Part shown: piece by piece, positions 32,935 through 45,935 of the stretch
Numbering within the stretch: the first letter of the stretch is position 1
Layout of the letters: each line of letters starts with the position of its first letter
NCBI GenBank assembly: GCA_026874595.1
Contig: CM049309.1
Location: forward strand, 95,130,723-95,194,722
Length of the DNA: 64,000 bases
Source: Sipunculus nudus
Taxonomy: Eukaryota > Annelida > Sipuncula > Golfingiida > Sipunculidae
Direction of reading: 5' to 3'
The notes under the pieces: model-generated
The model's database searches: none
Told to the model about the DNA's origin: nothing
Seen by the model: only the letters and a program-made list of their open reading frames with translations
Made by a program: the position numbers and the translations under genes

Positions 32935-34300
32935 ACCAGTGGCCTATTGGCCATGACGCTCAGTTGAATTCAAGGAACCTTGAACAATGGGGAACATGAC
33001 TCCCAGACTGCCTGCAATAATGCATTTGCCAATGGACCTTATAGGTTACAGTGACCTTATTCTACATCCAGCTGCTACCATGCGCCAATTTGACTAATAA
33101 AGTGTTAAAATCATGTTCTTCCACACAGCTTGCAGGATAAAGGTAACAGTGACATTATTTCAATTTTCTGAGAATTTTTTTACTGGAAACTCTCTGGATC
33201 TTAATCAAATTAGAAGTTTCTACGACCAACTGTAACCAGTCATGCAAATTTGTCCTATAGGGTGCTCAAATCATGTTCTTTCATATATCTTGCAGAATAT
33301 AGGTCCCTATGACCTAATATTAGGTTTCCAAGGAAATTTGCCGAGGACCTCCCTGGATGGACAGTTAAAAGATTTTACGTCTAACGGTTACAGTTTGTGC
33401 CCTATTAACATCCATATTGATTAATATGAAGGTTTCAAAAATAAAGAAAAAAAGTGTAAAAATTTGAAAAACTACGGGGGGGGGGGGGGGGGGGTACGTA
33501 CGAGCCCATAGCTCAAAGGATACGGGTAACAGAGACCTTATTCCAGGTTTCCAGGAAGATGTGCCTATGATCTCCCTGGATGTACTGGTGGAAGATTCTA
33601 GGTCCAACGGTTACGATTTGTGCACTGTTAACGGGCGACCTCTTTATTTGAAGGACTCAATAAATAGATAGAAAAATGTGTTAAATTTCGAAAATATACA
33701 GGTGGCGCCACCAGTCTGTCGGTACTGATGTAACAAAGAATAGTGAATATTCATGCAAAGATTCATGGCGATCAGTTCATTAGTTATTCAGATACTGGAG
33801 CTTTTGTATCTAATTTTTAATCATTCGGGAGGGGGGGGGGGGGGGATAATATATACCATTCCAAGGAGATTTTTTTTCATGGACCTCCCTGGATTCAAGT
33901 TAGAAGGTTCTAGGTCAAACGGTTACTATTTGTGCCCTGTAAACGGACATCCTTTTCATTTGAAGGTCAAAAATAGAGAAATAATGTGTAAAAATTCGAA
34001 AAAAATAGAAGTGGCGCCACAAGTCTGCAGGAACTGATGGAACACTGCATGGTTAATATGCATGCAAAGAATCTTGGCGATCAATGCAGATACTGGAGCT
34101 TTTGCATCATTTTTTAAAATCATTCTTTTTTTTTTGGGGGGGGGGGGGGGGGGTTATTTGCTCCATAACTCGGAGGATATGGGTAACAGAGACCTTTCCA
34201 AGGAGATTTTTCATGGACTTATCTGGATTCAAGTTAGAAGGTTCTAGGTCAGATCCTGGTTTGTTTGCCTGTTAGCAACCAGTGATCACAATAAAGGAAA
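32935..34300 (+). mobile_element. Dispersed repeat with internal units and poly-G tracts
   Basis: The head GGCCTATTGGCCATGACGCTCAG resembles those at 7300 and 50590. It holds three successive related units of about 300-360 bp (GGTAACAGAGACCTT, CCTCCCTGGAT, TAGGTCxAACGGTTAC, GTGGCGCCACxAGTCTG), each preceded by a poly-G run at 33477, 33829 and 34136. A fourth related unit with its own poly-G lies at 51720-52080. No coding capacity is seen. Confidence 0.7.
33477..33494 (+). repeat. Poly-G tract in dispersed repeat
   Basis: About 18 G in a row, repeated at 33829-33845 and 34136-34153 in the same position of successive units. Lengths of such runs are prone to sequencing error. Confidence 0.85.
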
Positions 34301-35225
34301 GCTTGATGATTGGGCCTGGAGTGGTTGGCCGGGTATAGTCCTACGACTGCACACACATCTAGTTATATAGATATTTACTTCTAAAATTATAAATGAAGGC
34401 CAGCCTTGTTGGCATATATTTGACAACATATGTTTATATGAGTTGAAAATGCAATGATTTGGTCACTCATTTTCCAAGAAATATTCTTGTAAAATTAAAA
34501 AATACATTAATGTCTTTATAAGAAAATAACTGCCTTTCATACACATGCAATGGCTTATTAAACATGCTTGTTTTTTTCAAAATATATGTAAACTGGTCCC
34601 AGGACAGCAGTTTCAATAATATTTTGGGAAAACGGAAACCATTTTTACACACTTTGTGCTCAAATGTGCCAAATTTGTTATTGTCTCGGAACACATGCAT
34701 AAAAACGCTATAATACACCCAAAATACAGGAGAAAAGCTGTACGTTATGAGCCGGAAGGAAGACAACGGTAGGCAGGTACAGAGCTTTCCCTTACATCTG
34801 CCAACAAAATTGAAGCCCTTACTCCGTCTAATGTAATGTTAAATGTGTTAATGTACTTTTATGTAAAACATTTTGATAGCGAACCCCTGACCCTATAGGA
34901 CACACACATACACACAACGTATAAGTATAAACACCATAAAAAGAAAATTATATGAGGTCTTATCGAGCTGCGTCCGTACAGCTACACGGCAGCGTGCGTG
35001 CTGTGACAGGAACGATGGGACATGAATACGGAACTTATTGGGCATACAGCCCCACATCCCGGGTGGACACAGGGGGCGCAAAATCATTTGAAGTCAGCAC
35101 ACTTTTGAAAATGATGTTACACTAAAGCCTCCTAAAACTATGTGTCCATTTGTGACCCCTTAAAGTCTTGATTTAAAAATATCTCCATATAAATATATAT
35201 TCGTTAGTTTGGCATACACCCTCCT
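34301..35225. other. No gene seen
   Basis: AT-rich unique sequence. The 99-codon minus-strand frame at 34467-34766 has no family resemblance and AT-driven composition, so it is treated as chance. Confidence 0.5.
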
Positions 35226-35231
35226 GTATGA

Positions 35232-35730
35232 ACTCGGGACAGCAGGCTCCTCTTGAGGGACAGCAGGCTCCTCTTGAGGGACAATAGGCGTCTCTTGAGG
35301 GACAGCAGGCTCCTCTTGAGGGACAGCAGGCTCCTCTTGAGGGACAGCAGGCTCCTCTTGAGGGACAATAGGCTTCTCTTGAGGGACAGCAGGCTCTTCT
35401 TGAGGGACAGCAGGCTCCTCTTGAGGGACAATAGGCGTCTCTTGAGGGACAGCAGGCTCCTCTTGAGGGACAGCAGGCTCCTCTTGAGGGACAGCAGGCT
35501 CCTCTTGAGGGACAATAGGCTCCTCTTGAGGGACAATAGGCTTCTCTTGAGGGACAGCAGGCTCCTCTTGAGGGACAGCAGGCTCCTCTTGAGGGACAGC
35601 AGGCTCCTCTTGAGGGACAGCAGGCTCCTCTTGAGGGACAGTAGGCTCCTCTTGAGGGACAGCAGGCTCCTCTTGAGGGACAGTAGGCTCCTCTTGAGGG
35701 ACAGTAGGCTCCTCTCGAGGGACAGCAAGG
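35232..35730 (+). repeat. 21-bp tandem array
   Basis: About 23-24 units of GACAGCAGGCTCCTCTTGAGG with GACAATAGGC and GACAGTAGGC variants. The period is a multiple of three, so four frames stay open (LLLRDSR, CCPSRGA, SLKRSLL). No start, flanking exon or splice signal marks any as a gene. A poly-G run follows at 35731. Confidence 0.93.
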
Positions 35731-35799
35731 GGGGGGGGGCATGGTCTGGGTTACAAGTATGTGCACACCTTGATACCATTCAGCCGTAAGGGAGGGAGG

Positions 35800-36890
35800 G
35801 GGCAGCATTAAGACAGGGCGTGTGTTTGCGGCAGGAAGTAGAATGAGTATAGGCCTACTTTCTGCCCAAGTCAGGGCAGGATAACAACAGATGGCCTGAA
35901 AATAAAATGTGTATCGGAAACTAACGTCAGATTCAGACTAATGAACGGCTCTATATCCACAGTGCCTTGGCTGATTGGTAGTCATCATGATCACACACAG
36001 ATTACTGGAACAATTAAGACCAAGGGGCAATCTCCTTTCTCATCATGGAAGTTACTTGGAAGTTACTCAGGGTACCTGAGTGTACAATATGACAGCTATT
36101 GGTTCAAGGGAACAGTCTGAGAATTGCTGATACCCTTCTACCGAGACAGTGAAAGCAACAGGTTTATAAGTAAACTTGGCACACCACTTTCGGTTAATTC
36201 TCAATATTAAAAACATAATGTACAAATTCTGTATTTTTGGCATTACAGCAAAAGTTAGGATGACTAACACCATGCTTAAATCGACCTGCTTAATGTTCAT
36301 TATACCAACAGTAAACGCAAAATAATTTTAAAAACATATTTAAATAGCAAAATATAAATTTAAGAAAGAAATTTAAAATCATATTAAACATTCAATAGTC
36401 TACAAAGTACATAAAAGGTATAGGGCATATGTCAGGTAAACATGTAAACCGCACACTGACAGTGGACAGTCAGAGTTATTGAATAAACACGGTGACATCC
36501 CGCCATAAAGGGTGTTTCGGCTTCATCTATACAAACGTGAAAAAGATTATACATGGAGAATTAAAAAAATGATATAAATGTTAATATGAAGCCATGTAGC
36601 GTCTGCATGTGGTTGCCATGTTTGCACGTGGTTTGAAGACAGGGTTGCCCAGGTGTGCCTGCATAACTGTCAGTGAGAGAGATACACTAATGTGTGCACA
36701 CAATTAAATCTGTGAACAATTGATCACTAACTGATGCCTTGGCACTGTTATATTTTGGCATAATGCCAGGTTTAAACGGCTATGGCCGAAATCGATGCAA
36801 TATACAGATCTAGATTTCCTCTGAATAAATGTAAGACAAATATACCAACACAAACAATTGAAACACTGCGTTTAACACACATTTCCAAAT
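35800..36890. other. No gene seen
   Basis: Unique sequence with short chance frames. It ends at a poly-C run (36892-36909). Confidence 0.5.
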
Positions 36891-36891
36891 C

Positions 36892-36909
36892 ACCCCCCCC
36901 CCCCCCCCC
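36892..36909 (+). repeat. Poly-C tract
   Basis: About 18 C in a row, that is, poly-G on the minus strand. Confidence 0.9.
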
Positions 36910-36954
36910 GAAAACATGTGTATAATATTTGATCAAAAATGTTAATGTAAACAT

Positions 36955-37740
36955 TGCTATTCCAGGCCTATACCGGGGCCTGAAGGGACCAAAAATTTGG
37001 GATGGGGTGGCCAATAATTTCCTTTAGGGCACAAAATATTTAAAAATGTAGAAATCTCATTCTTTTGTTTTTATATAATTTTGTCAAGAGAGCCTGAGAG
37101 GGCCCGGGCCGGTCAGTAGTTTGTCCTGTAGGCACTTGAAAATGCGCGAGTTTCGTTTTTCTTTTAAATTTGTGCTTTTTTTCACCGGGCCCGGGGAAGT
37201 TATGGTGTTTCAAATAGTGGCTAGTTAAACGCCCGGGGAATTAAGTCTCATTTGATATCTGTATTAGCTAACATACAGTTTTCAATCAGGAGCCTACAAG
37301 GGGGTCTGCATGGGCCAACTAAGTCCTTCCTTTGACGCACAAGATATTGCTTAAAAATGAGGACGTCTCTTTTGGCTTTTATGTTGACTTACATATATGT
37401 AGCTTTTCACCAGGGGACTCAGCGAGGTCATGTTCGACCGTGGAGTCACCTAGGGCACAGTAAAATCCTTGAAAATACGGAATTTTTATTTGTTGTAATT
37501 TGTATATATTTAATCATGAGTGCTAAGAAGGGCATGAGGGGGCTAGGGCTCAGAGGCTAACAAAGGTTAAAGAAAATGCATGAACGAATACACAAACAAA
37601 AAATCTCATTTGTCTTCAATTTGGTTAAATAACGTATGTATGTAGGTTTTAATCCGGTGGGCCTAATGGGGCCCCGCTGGACAAAGTTTCACACGACCCC
37701 AAAATGCTTGAAAATGTCGTAAATTCAAGGTGATTGGAAA
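36955..37740 (+). repeat. Degenerate tandem repeat of about 150-170 bp
   Basis: Roughly five diverged units share a T-rich stretch, TTCACC(A/G)GG or close variants, a G-rich core (GGGCCC, GGGGACTCA) and CTTGAAAATG/CTTAAAAATG. No frame stays open through the units. Confidence 0.5.
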
Positions 37741-37936
37741 CCTTTGATTATATCATTATGGACAGTCAGGTTTTTCGCACTGATATTTTTTTAATAGTTA
37801 TAGTTTTCTGTGATTTTTTTTATTTCAAAACAATACAGATACATAACAGTATATTCCTATACGACAAGATTTCAATATATTATATTTTTGTCATTCAGAG
37901 TAAAATTTACAGTAATAATCAATCATCTACACTCAG

Positions 37937-40900
37937 GTTAACTTCTTGTATCTTGCTTGCTGTTGTGTGGGTAACCTCTTGCACCTCGCTTCCTTTTTTG
38001 TGGCTAACCTCTTGTACCTTGCTTGCTGTTGTGTGGGTAACCTCTTGTACCTTGCTTGCTGGTGTATGGGTAACATCTTGTACCTTGCTTGCTGTTGTGT
38101 GGGTAACCTCTTGTACCTTGCTTGCTGTTGTGTGGGTAACCTCTTGTATCTTGCTTGCTTTTTTGTGGGTAACCTCTTGTATCTTGCTTGCTGTTGGGTG
38201 GGTAACCTCTTGTACCTTGCTTGCTGTTGTGTGGGTAACATCTTGTACCTTGCTTGCTGTTGTGTGGGTAACCTCTTGTACCTCGCTTGCTTTTCTGTGG
38301 CTAACCTCTTGTACCTTGCTTGCTGTTGTGTGGGTAACCTCTTGTACCTCGCTTGCTTTTTTGTGGTTAACCTCTTGTACCTTGCTTGCTGTTGGGTGGG
38401 TAACCTCTTGTACCTTGCTTGCATTTGTGTGGGTAACCTCTTGAACCTTGCTTGCTGTTCTGTGGGTTAACCTCATGTATTTTGCTTGCTGTTGGGTGGG
38501 TAACCTCTTGTACCTTGATTGCTGTTCTGTGGGTAACCTCTTGTACCTTGCTTGCTATTGTGTGGGTAACCTCTTGTACCTTGCTTGCATTTGTGTGGGT
38601 AACCTCTTGTACCTTGCTTGCTGTTGTGTGGGTAACCTCTTGTACCTTGCTTGCTGTTGGGTGGGTAACCTCTTGTACCTTGATTGCTGGCATATGGGTA
38701 ACATCTTGTACCTTGCTTGCTGTTGTGTGGGTAACCTCTTGTACCTCGCTTGCTTTTCTGTGGCTAACCTCTTGTACCTTGCTTGCTGTTGTGTGGGTAA
38801 CCTCTTGTACCTTGCTTGCTGTTCTGTGGGTAACCTCTTGTACCTTGCTTGCTGTTGTGTGGGTAACCTCTTGTACCTCGCTTGCTTTTCTGTGGCTTAC
38901 CTCTTGTACCTTGCTTGCTGTTGTGTGGGTAACCTCTTGTACCTTGCTTGCTGTTCTGTGGGTAACCTCTTGTACCTTGCTTGCTGTTGGGTGGGTAACC
39001 TCTTGTACCTTGATTGCTGGCATATGGGTTACATCTTGTACCTTTGCTTGCTGTTCTGTGGCTAACCTCTTGTACCTTGCTTGCTGTTGTGTGGGTAACC
39101 TCTTGTACCTCGCTTGCTCTTCTGTGGCTAACCTCTTGTACCTTGCTTGCTGTTGTGTGGGTAACCTCTTGTACCTTGCCTACTGTTCTGTGGGTAACCT
39201 CTTGTACCTTGCTTGCTGTTGGGTGGGTAACCTCTTGTACCTTGATTGCTGGCATATGGGTAACATCTTGTACCTTGCTTGCTGTTGTGTGGGTAACCTC
39301 TTGTACCTTGCTTGCTGTTGTGTGGGTAACCTCTTGTTCCTTGCTTGCTGTTGTGTGGGTAACCTCTTGTACCTTGCTTGCTGTTGTGTGGGTAACCTCT
39401 TGTACCTTGCTTGCTGTTGTGTGGGTAACCTCTTGTACCTTGCTTGCTGTTGTGTGGGTAACTTCTTGTATCTTGCTTGCTGTTGTGTGGGTAACCTCTT
39501 GTACCTTGCTTGCTGTTGTGTGGGTAACCTCTTGTACCTTGCTTGCTGTTGTGTGGGTAACCTCTTGTACCTTGCTTGCTGTTGTGTGGGTAACCTCATG
39601 TACCTTGCTTGCTGTTGTGTGGGTAACCTCTTGTACCTTGCCTGCATTTGTGTGGGTAACCTCTTGTACCTTGCTTGCTGTTCTGTGGGTAACCTCTTGT
39701 ACCTAGCTTGCTGTTGGGTGGGTAACCTCTTGTACCTTGATTGCTGGCATATGGGTAACATCTTGTACCTTGCTTGCTGTTGTTTGGGTAACCTCTTGTA
39801 CCTTGCTTGCTGTTGTGTGGGTAACCTCTTGTACCTTGCTTGCTGTTGTGTGGGTAACCTCTTGTACCTTGCTTGCTGTTGTGTGGGTAACCTCTTGTAT
39901 CTTGCTTGCTGTTGTGTGGGTAACCTCTTGTATCTTGCTTGCTGTTTTGTGGGTAACCTCTTGTATCTTGCTTGCTGTTTTGTGGGTAACCTCTTGTATC
40001 TTGCTTGCTGTTGTGTTGGTAACCTCTTGTACCTTGCTTGCTGTTGGGTGGGTAACCTCTTGTATCTTGCTTGCTGTTGTGTGGGTAACCTGTTGTATCT
40101 TGCTTGGTGGTGTGAGGGTAACTTCATGTATCTTGCTTGCTGTTGTGTCGGTAACTTCTTGTACCTTGCTTGCTGTTGTGTGGGTAACCTCTTGCATCTT
40201 GCTTGGTGGTGTGTGGGTAACCTCTTGTATCTTGCTTGCTGTTCTGTGGGTAACCTCTTGTACCTTGCTTGCTGTTGGGTGGGTAACCTCTTGTACCTTG
40301 ATTGCTGGCATATGGGTTACATCTTGTACCTTGCTTGCTGTTCTGTGGCTAACCTCTTGTACCTTGCTTGCTGTTGTATGGGTAACCTCTTGTACCTCGC
40401 TTGCTCTTCTGTGGCTAACCTCTTGTACCTTGCTTGCTGTTGTGTGGGTAACCTCTTTCACCTTGCCTGCTGTTCTGTGGGTAACCTCTTGTACCTTGCT
40501 TGCTGTTGGGTGGGTAACCTCTTGTACCTTGATTGCTGGCATATGGGTAACATCTTGTACCTTGCTTGCTGTTGTGTGGGTAACCTCTTGTACCTTGCTT
40601 GCTGTTCTGTGGGTAACCTCTTGTACCTTGCTTGCTGTTGTGTGGGTAACCTCTTGTACCTTGCTTGCTGTGGTTTGGGTAACCTCTTGTACCTTGCTTG
40701 CTGGCATATGGGTAACATCTTGTACCTTGCTTGCTGTTGTGTGGGTAACCTCTTGTACCTTGCTTGCTGTTGTGTGGGTAACCTCTTGTACCTTGCTTGC
40801 TGTTGTGTGGGTAACCTCTTGTACCTTGCTTGCTGTGGTTTGGGTAACCTCTTGTATCTTGCTTGCTGTTGTGTGGGTAACCTCTTGTATCTTGCTTGCT

Positions 40901-41890
40901 GTTGTGTGGGTAACCTCTTGTATCTTGCTTGCTGTTGTGTGGGTAACCTCTTGTATCTTGCTTGCTGTTGTGTGGGTAACCTCTTGTATCTTGCTTGCTG
41001 TTTTGTGGGTAACCTCTTGTATCTTGCTTGCTGTTTTATGGGTAACCTCTTGTATCTTGCTTGCTGTTGTGTGGGTAACGTCTTGTACCTTGCTTGGTGG
41101 TGTGTGGGTAAACTATTGTATCTTGCTTGCTGTTGTGTGGGTAACTTCTTGTAACTTGCTTGCTGTTGTGTGGGTAACCACTTGTACCTTGCTTGCTGTT
41201 GTGTGGGTTACCTCTTGTACCTTGCTTGCTGTTGTGTGGGTAACCTCTTGTATCTTGCTTGCTGTTGTGTGGGTAACCTCTTGTATCTTGCTTGCTGTTG
41301 TGTGGGTAACCTCTTGTATCTTGCTTGGTGGTGTGTGGGTAACCTCTTGTATCTTGCTTGCTGTTGTGTGGGTAACCTCTTGTATCTTGCTTGGTGGTGT
41401 GTGGGTAACCTCTTGTACCTTGCTTGCTGTTGTGTGGGTAACCTCTTGTATCTTGCTTGCTGTTGTGTGGGTAACCTGTTGTATCTTGCTTGGTGGTGTG
41501 AGGGTAACTTCATGTATCTTGCTTGCTGTTGTGTGGGTAACTTCTTGTACCTTGCTTGCTGTTGTGTGGGTAACCTCTTGCATCTTGCTTGGTGGTGTGT
41601 GGGTAACTCTTGTATCTTGCTTGCATTTGTGTGGGTAATCTCTTGTACCTTGCTTGCTGTTGTGTGGGTAACTTCTTGTACCTTGCTTGCTGTTGTGTGG
41701 GTAACCTCTTGTACCTTGCTTGCTGTTGTGTGGGTAACCTCTTGTATCTTGCTTGGTGGTGTGTGGGTAACCTCTTGTATCTTGCTTGGTGGTGTGTGGG
41801 TAACCTCTTGTACCTTGCTTGCTGTTGTGTGGGTAACCTCTTGTACCTTGCTTGCTGTTGTGTGGGTAACCTCTTGTACCTTGCTTGTTT
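37937..41890 (+). repeat. 33-bp minisatellite, about 120 copies
   Basis: The unit is GTGGGTAACCTCTTGTACCT plus TGCTTGCTGTTGT (33 bp). As 33 is a multiple of three, several frames on both strands are open for hundreds of codons, including a 900-codon plus frame with Cys/Leu-rich LLYLACCCVGN units and a minus frame TASKVQEVTHT. Frame slips occur inside it. A three-variant block (TTCTGTGGG, then TTGGGTGGG, then GATTGCTGGCATATGGG) recurs at least six times, showing higher-order duplication. On the left it starts at CTCAG|GTTAAC after a short acceptor-like stretch. Confidence 0.94.
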
Positions 41891-41899
41891 TGTGGCTGT

Positions 41900-43575
41900 A
41901 CTGATGCCTGCTTTTTTTATCTATTATTTTACTTTGTTTATTGAACAATTAGGCCTAATCTGTCATGTGTTTAAGGTCTGGTCTACGTGAATAATATAAC
42001 TGAAGAATTATAATATATTTATATACAGTAGCATACTAGTAAAAATACCTTTCATCACTTTCATACACGAAATGTTTCGTGCGTATTTGTGTATTAATAT
42101 GCATTAGAACATCCTAGTACAAAGTCTCAAATACAGTCAAACATTCCTGTGGATCGGATCCCTCCCCCATAGTCAATTTTCTGTTACCCCTTCCATAGGC
42201 TACATTCTCTCGGCCTTAAACCGAATTCATATTTGATTGGATCCCCATAGCTGAGGGGGCCCGGGAACCTTCTTGTAACGCCTCTAAATTTTCCTCTCGG
42301 AGGTCCTTTGCTATTCTACCATTTGTCATTAATAAAAAATGCGATGGTTTCTCCCTGTGGTTACCACACTATATAGCCAAATAATTTGTGTGTAGTCTTT
42401 AATTGAGAGATAGAAAAATATAATATACGGGTTTAAAGCCACACAATTCGCTGCAAAATTAATGCCTAAAATATTCTGTTTTTTTTTTTTTATCATTTCC
42501 TGCACTACACGAAGTGCCTTCCACGTCTAGATTTAATTTTACATGTTGACCAATAACAGAAAAATGACAATTAAATATATAAAAATCATTGTGAAAATGG
42601 TAATATCAATATATGACCATTTATTACTAATCTACAAATGCTCTCCGCTTGGATGTCGAGCGTTGAACGTGACACACACATTCAACAAAGCTGCGTTCAT
42701 GAACCGATGGCTGACAGGATGAAGACTGCACGTGCCAGTGCTGCACGTGTCAGGGCTAGGACGAATCATGGAGGGCAAGCAATATGAATGTATCTCAAAT
42801 GAAATGCATTATCAAAATGACTTCTTCAAATAACGAAAAAAAATATGACTTCCTTCTTACACGCTAAACCTAAAGAGTGCTCGCAAACATACAAAGAAAT
42901 AGGACGAATACTTCTGACGTCAGGTGTTCTTCAAAGGCGCTACACGCAACGTAGTTATATTACACCGACAACAGCTCTTATATTCATCTTTTCCCTCGAA
43001 TTGCAGCATAAATTTTTATACAGTTCAAATTGGTGCTTGCCATGCTGCAGGTTTAACCTGTTTCCTACAATCGTTCACTATAATGATATCCATAATAAAA
43101 TAAAACAACTGCCATTTTACCCCGAAGTGCAGTTCAGCAAAAGTTGATATCATTAGAAAAAAAAATCTATACATAAGAATAAAGTAATGATTATTTCCAA
43201 AACTTTAAGTCAAACCACTATGAAAGGATGCCTTAAGGTGATATTTAACCTAATCAACGACGAAGTGACAAAAAAAGATAAGATACAATGAAAACCAGAT
43301 GTAACCTGGGAGTGACGGAGCTATACAGATAAATAGATCAATAGAGAGGGAATCCGTCGTATATATCTAAAGCATGTAGGGACGACCAACAAATTATATG
43401 TAGTGACAATATATAATGTATACATGTTTGCATTTGCACTCGATGTTAACTTCATTTTGGATTCAAAGTAAATTCGAACATAAATTAAGGGAGTGTGAAT
43501 TCATTCCCTGTTCAGTTGCTGTTCAATTACCCATTATATGAATCTATGTGCTTGTCACTATATATGCTTATTCAA
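41900..43575. other. No gene recognised
   Basis: Unique sequence. A 100-codon plus frame (42845-43147, MTSFLHAKPKEC...) has a start codon but no recognisable family. The upstream promoter and first exon of the Ly6-like gene could lie here or in the array's left flank; no clear candidate is seen. Confidence 0.45.
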
Positions 43576-43579
43576 ACAA

Positions 43580-45935
43580 AGCGTCTCTGCTGTGACCCGG
43601 ATGGTTTTGTTTTGTTCTGCAGGATCCGTCTTTGTTGTATCCCGGATGGTTTTGTTTTGTTCTGCAGGATCCGTCTTTGTTGTGACCAAGGATGGTTAAT
43701 TTCTTTTGTTCTGCAGGATCCGTCTTTGTTGTGACCAAGGATGGTTAATTTCTTTTGTTCTGCAGGATCCGTCTTTGTTGTATCCCGGATGGTTTTGTTT
43801 TGTTCTACAGGATCCTTCTTTGATGTGACCAAGGATGGTTAATTTCTTTTGTTCTGCAGGATCCGTCTTTGAGGTGACCCCGGGTGGTTTTGTATTGTCC
43901 TACAGGATCCGTCTTTGTTGTGACCCCGGGTGGTTTTTTTTAAGGATCCTTCTTTGATGTGATCCAGGATGGTTTTGTTTTGTTCTGAAGGATCCGTCTT
44001 TGTTGTGACCCTGGGTGGTTTTGTATTGTCCTACAGGATCCGTCTTTGTTGTGACCCCGGGTGGTTTTGTATTGTCCTACAGGACCCGTCTTTGTTGTAT
44101 CCCGGATGGTTTTGTTTTGTTCTGCAGGATCCGTCTTTGTTGTGAACCCGGGTTTTGTTTTTTTTTCTGCAGGATCCGCCTTTGATGTGACCCCAGATGG
44201 TTTTGATTTGTTCTACAGGATCCTTCTTTGATGTGACCAAGGATGGTTAATTTGTTTTGTTCTGCAGGATCCGTCTTTGAGGTGACCCCGGGTGGTTTTG
44301 TTTTGTTCTGCAGGACCCGTCTTTGTTGTGACCCAGGGTGGTTTTGTTTTTTTCTGCAGGATCCGTCTTTGTTGTGACCCCGGGTGGTTATGTTTTGTTC
44401 TGCAGGACCCGTCTTTGTTGTGACCCAGGGTGGTTTTATTTTGTTCTACTGGATCCGTCTTTGTTGTGACCCAGGGTGGTTTTGTATTGTCCTACAGGAT
44501 CCGTCTTTGTTGTGACCCCGGGTGGTTTTGTATTGTCCTACAGGACCCGTCTTTGTTGTATCCCGGATGGTTTTGTTTTGTTCTGCAGGATCCGTCTTTG
44601 TTGTGACCCCGGGTTTTGTTTTTTTTTCTGCAGGATCCGCCTTTGATGTGACCCCAGATGGTTTTGATTTGTTCTACAGGATCCTTCTTTGATGTGACCA
44701 AGGATGGTTAATTTGTTTTGTTCTGCAGGATCCGTCTTTGAGGTGACCCCGGGTGGTTTTGTTTTGTTCTGCAGGACCCGTTTTTGTTGTGACCCAGGGT
44801 GGTTTTGTTTTTTTCTGCAGGATCCGTCTTTGTTGTGACCCCGGGTGGTTATGTTTTGTTCTGCAGGACCCGTCTTTGTTGTGACCCAGGGTGGTTTTAT
44901 TTTGTTCTACTGGATCCGTCTTTGTTGTGACCCAGGGTGGTTTTGTATTGTCCTACAGGACCCGTCTTTGTTGTATCCCGGATGGTTTTGTTTTGTTCTG
45001 CAGGATCCGTCTTTGTTGTGACCCCGGGTTTTGTTTTTCTTTCTGCAGGAAATGCCTTTGATGTGACCCCAGATGGTTTTGATTTGTTCTACAGGATCCT
45101 TCTTTGATGTGACCAAGGATGGTTAATTTGTTTTGTTCTGCAGGATCCGTCTTTGAGGTGACCCCGGGTGGTTTTGTTTTGTTCTGCAGGACCCGTTTTT
45201 GTTGTGACCCAGGGTGGTTTAGTTTTTTTCTGCAGGATCCGTCTTTGTTGTGACCCCGGGTGGTTATGTTTTGTTCTGCAGGACCCGTCTTTGTTGTGAC
45301 CCAGGGTGGTTTTATTTTGTTCTACTGGATCCGTCTTTGTTGTGACCCCGGGTGGTTTTGTATTGTTCTGCAGGATCCGTCTTTGTTGTGACCCTGGGTG
45401 GTTCTGTTTTGTTCTGCAGGATCCATCTTTGTTGTGACCCCGGGTGGTTTTGTTTTGTTCTGCAGGACCCGTCTTTGTTGTGACCCCGGGTGGTTATGTT
45501 TTGTTCTGCAGGACCCGTCTTTGTTGTGACCCAGGGTGGTTTTATTTTGTTCTACTGGATCCGTCTTTGTTGTGACCCAGGGTGGTTTTGTATTGTTCTG
45601 CAGGATCCGTCTTTGTTGTGACCCTGGGTGGTTCTGTTTTGTTCTGCAGGATCCATCTTTGTTGTGACCCCGGGTGGTTTTGTTTTGTTCTGCAGGACCC
45701 GTCTTTGTTGTGACCCAGGGTGGTTTTGTTTTGTTCTGCATGATCCGTCTTTGTTGTGACCCCCGTAGTCTTTGTTTTGTTCTGCAGGATCCGTCTTTGT
45801 TGTGACCCCGGGTGGTTTTGATCTGTTCTGCAGGATCCGTTTTTGTTGTGACCCTGGGTGGTTTTGTTTTGTTCTGCAGGATACGTCTTTGATGTGACCC
45901 CGGATGTTTTTGTTTTGTTCTGCAGGATCCAAGAA
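43580..45935 (+). repeat. 46-bp tandem array made of the Ly6 gene's 3' splice site
   Basis: About 51 units of roughly 46 bp. Each contains GGTTTTGTTTTGTTCTGCAG|GATCC, a T-rich tract and CAG followed by the first five bases of the downstream exon, then GTCTTTGTTGTGACCCCGG. The last unit runs straight into the real exon (TTTTGTTCTGCAG|GATCCAAG). Blocks of about 460 bp (10 units) and 415 bp (9 units) are repeated almost unchanged (44031, 44492, 44907). Long minus-strand frames here have no independent support. Confidence 0.93.

Noticed and set aside
34467-34766. 99-codon minus-strand frame
   Set aside because: AT-rich composition, no family resemblance and no splice context; most likely chance.
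35173-35808. CCPSRGA/SLKRSLL/LLLRDSR repeat proteins
   Set aside because: The 21-bp period keeps frames open on both strands; there is no splice or start evidence.
38452-41154. 900-codon open frame on the plus strand, Cys/Leu-rich
   Set aside because: The period of 33 bp leaves several frames on both strands open at once, the frame switches register inside, and no gene-like start or flank is present. It is a minisatellite artefact.
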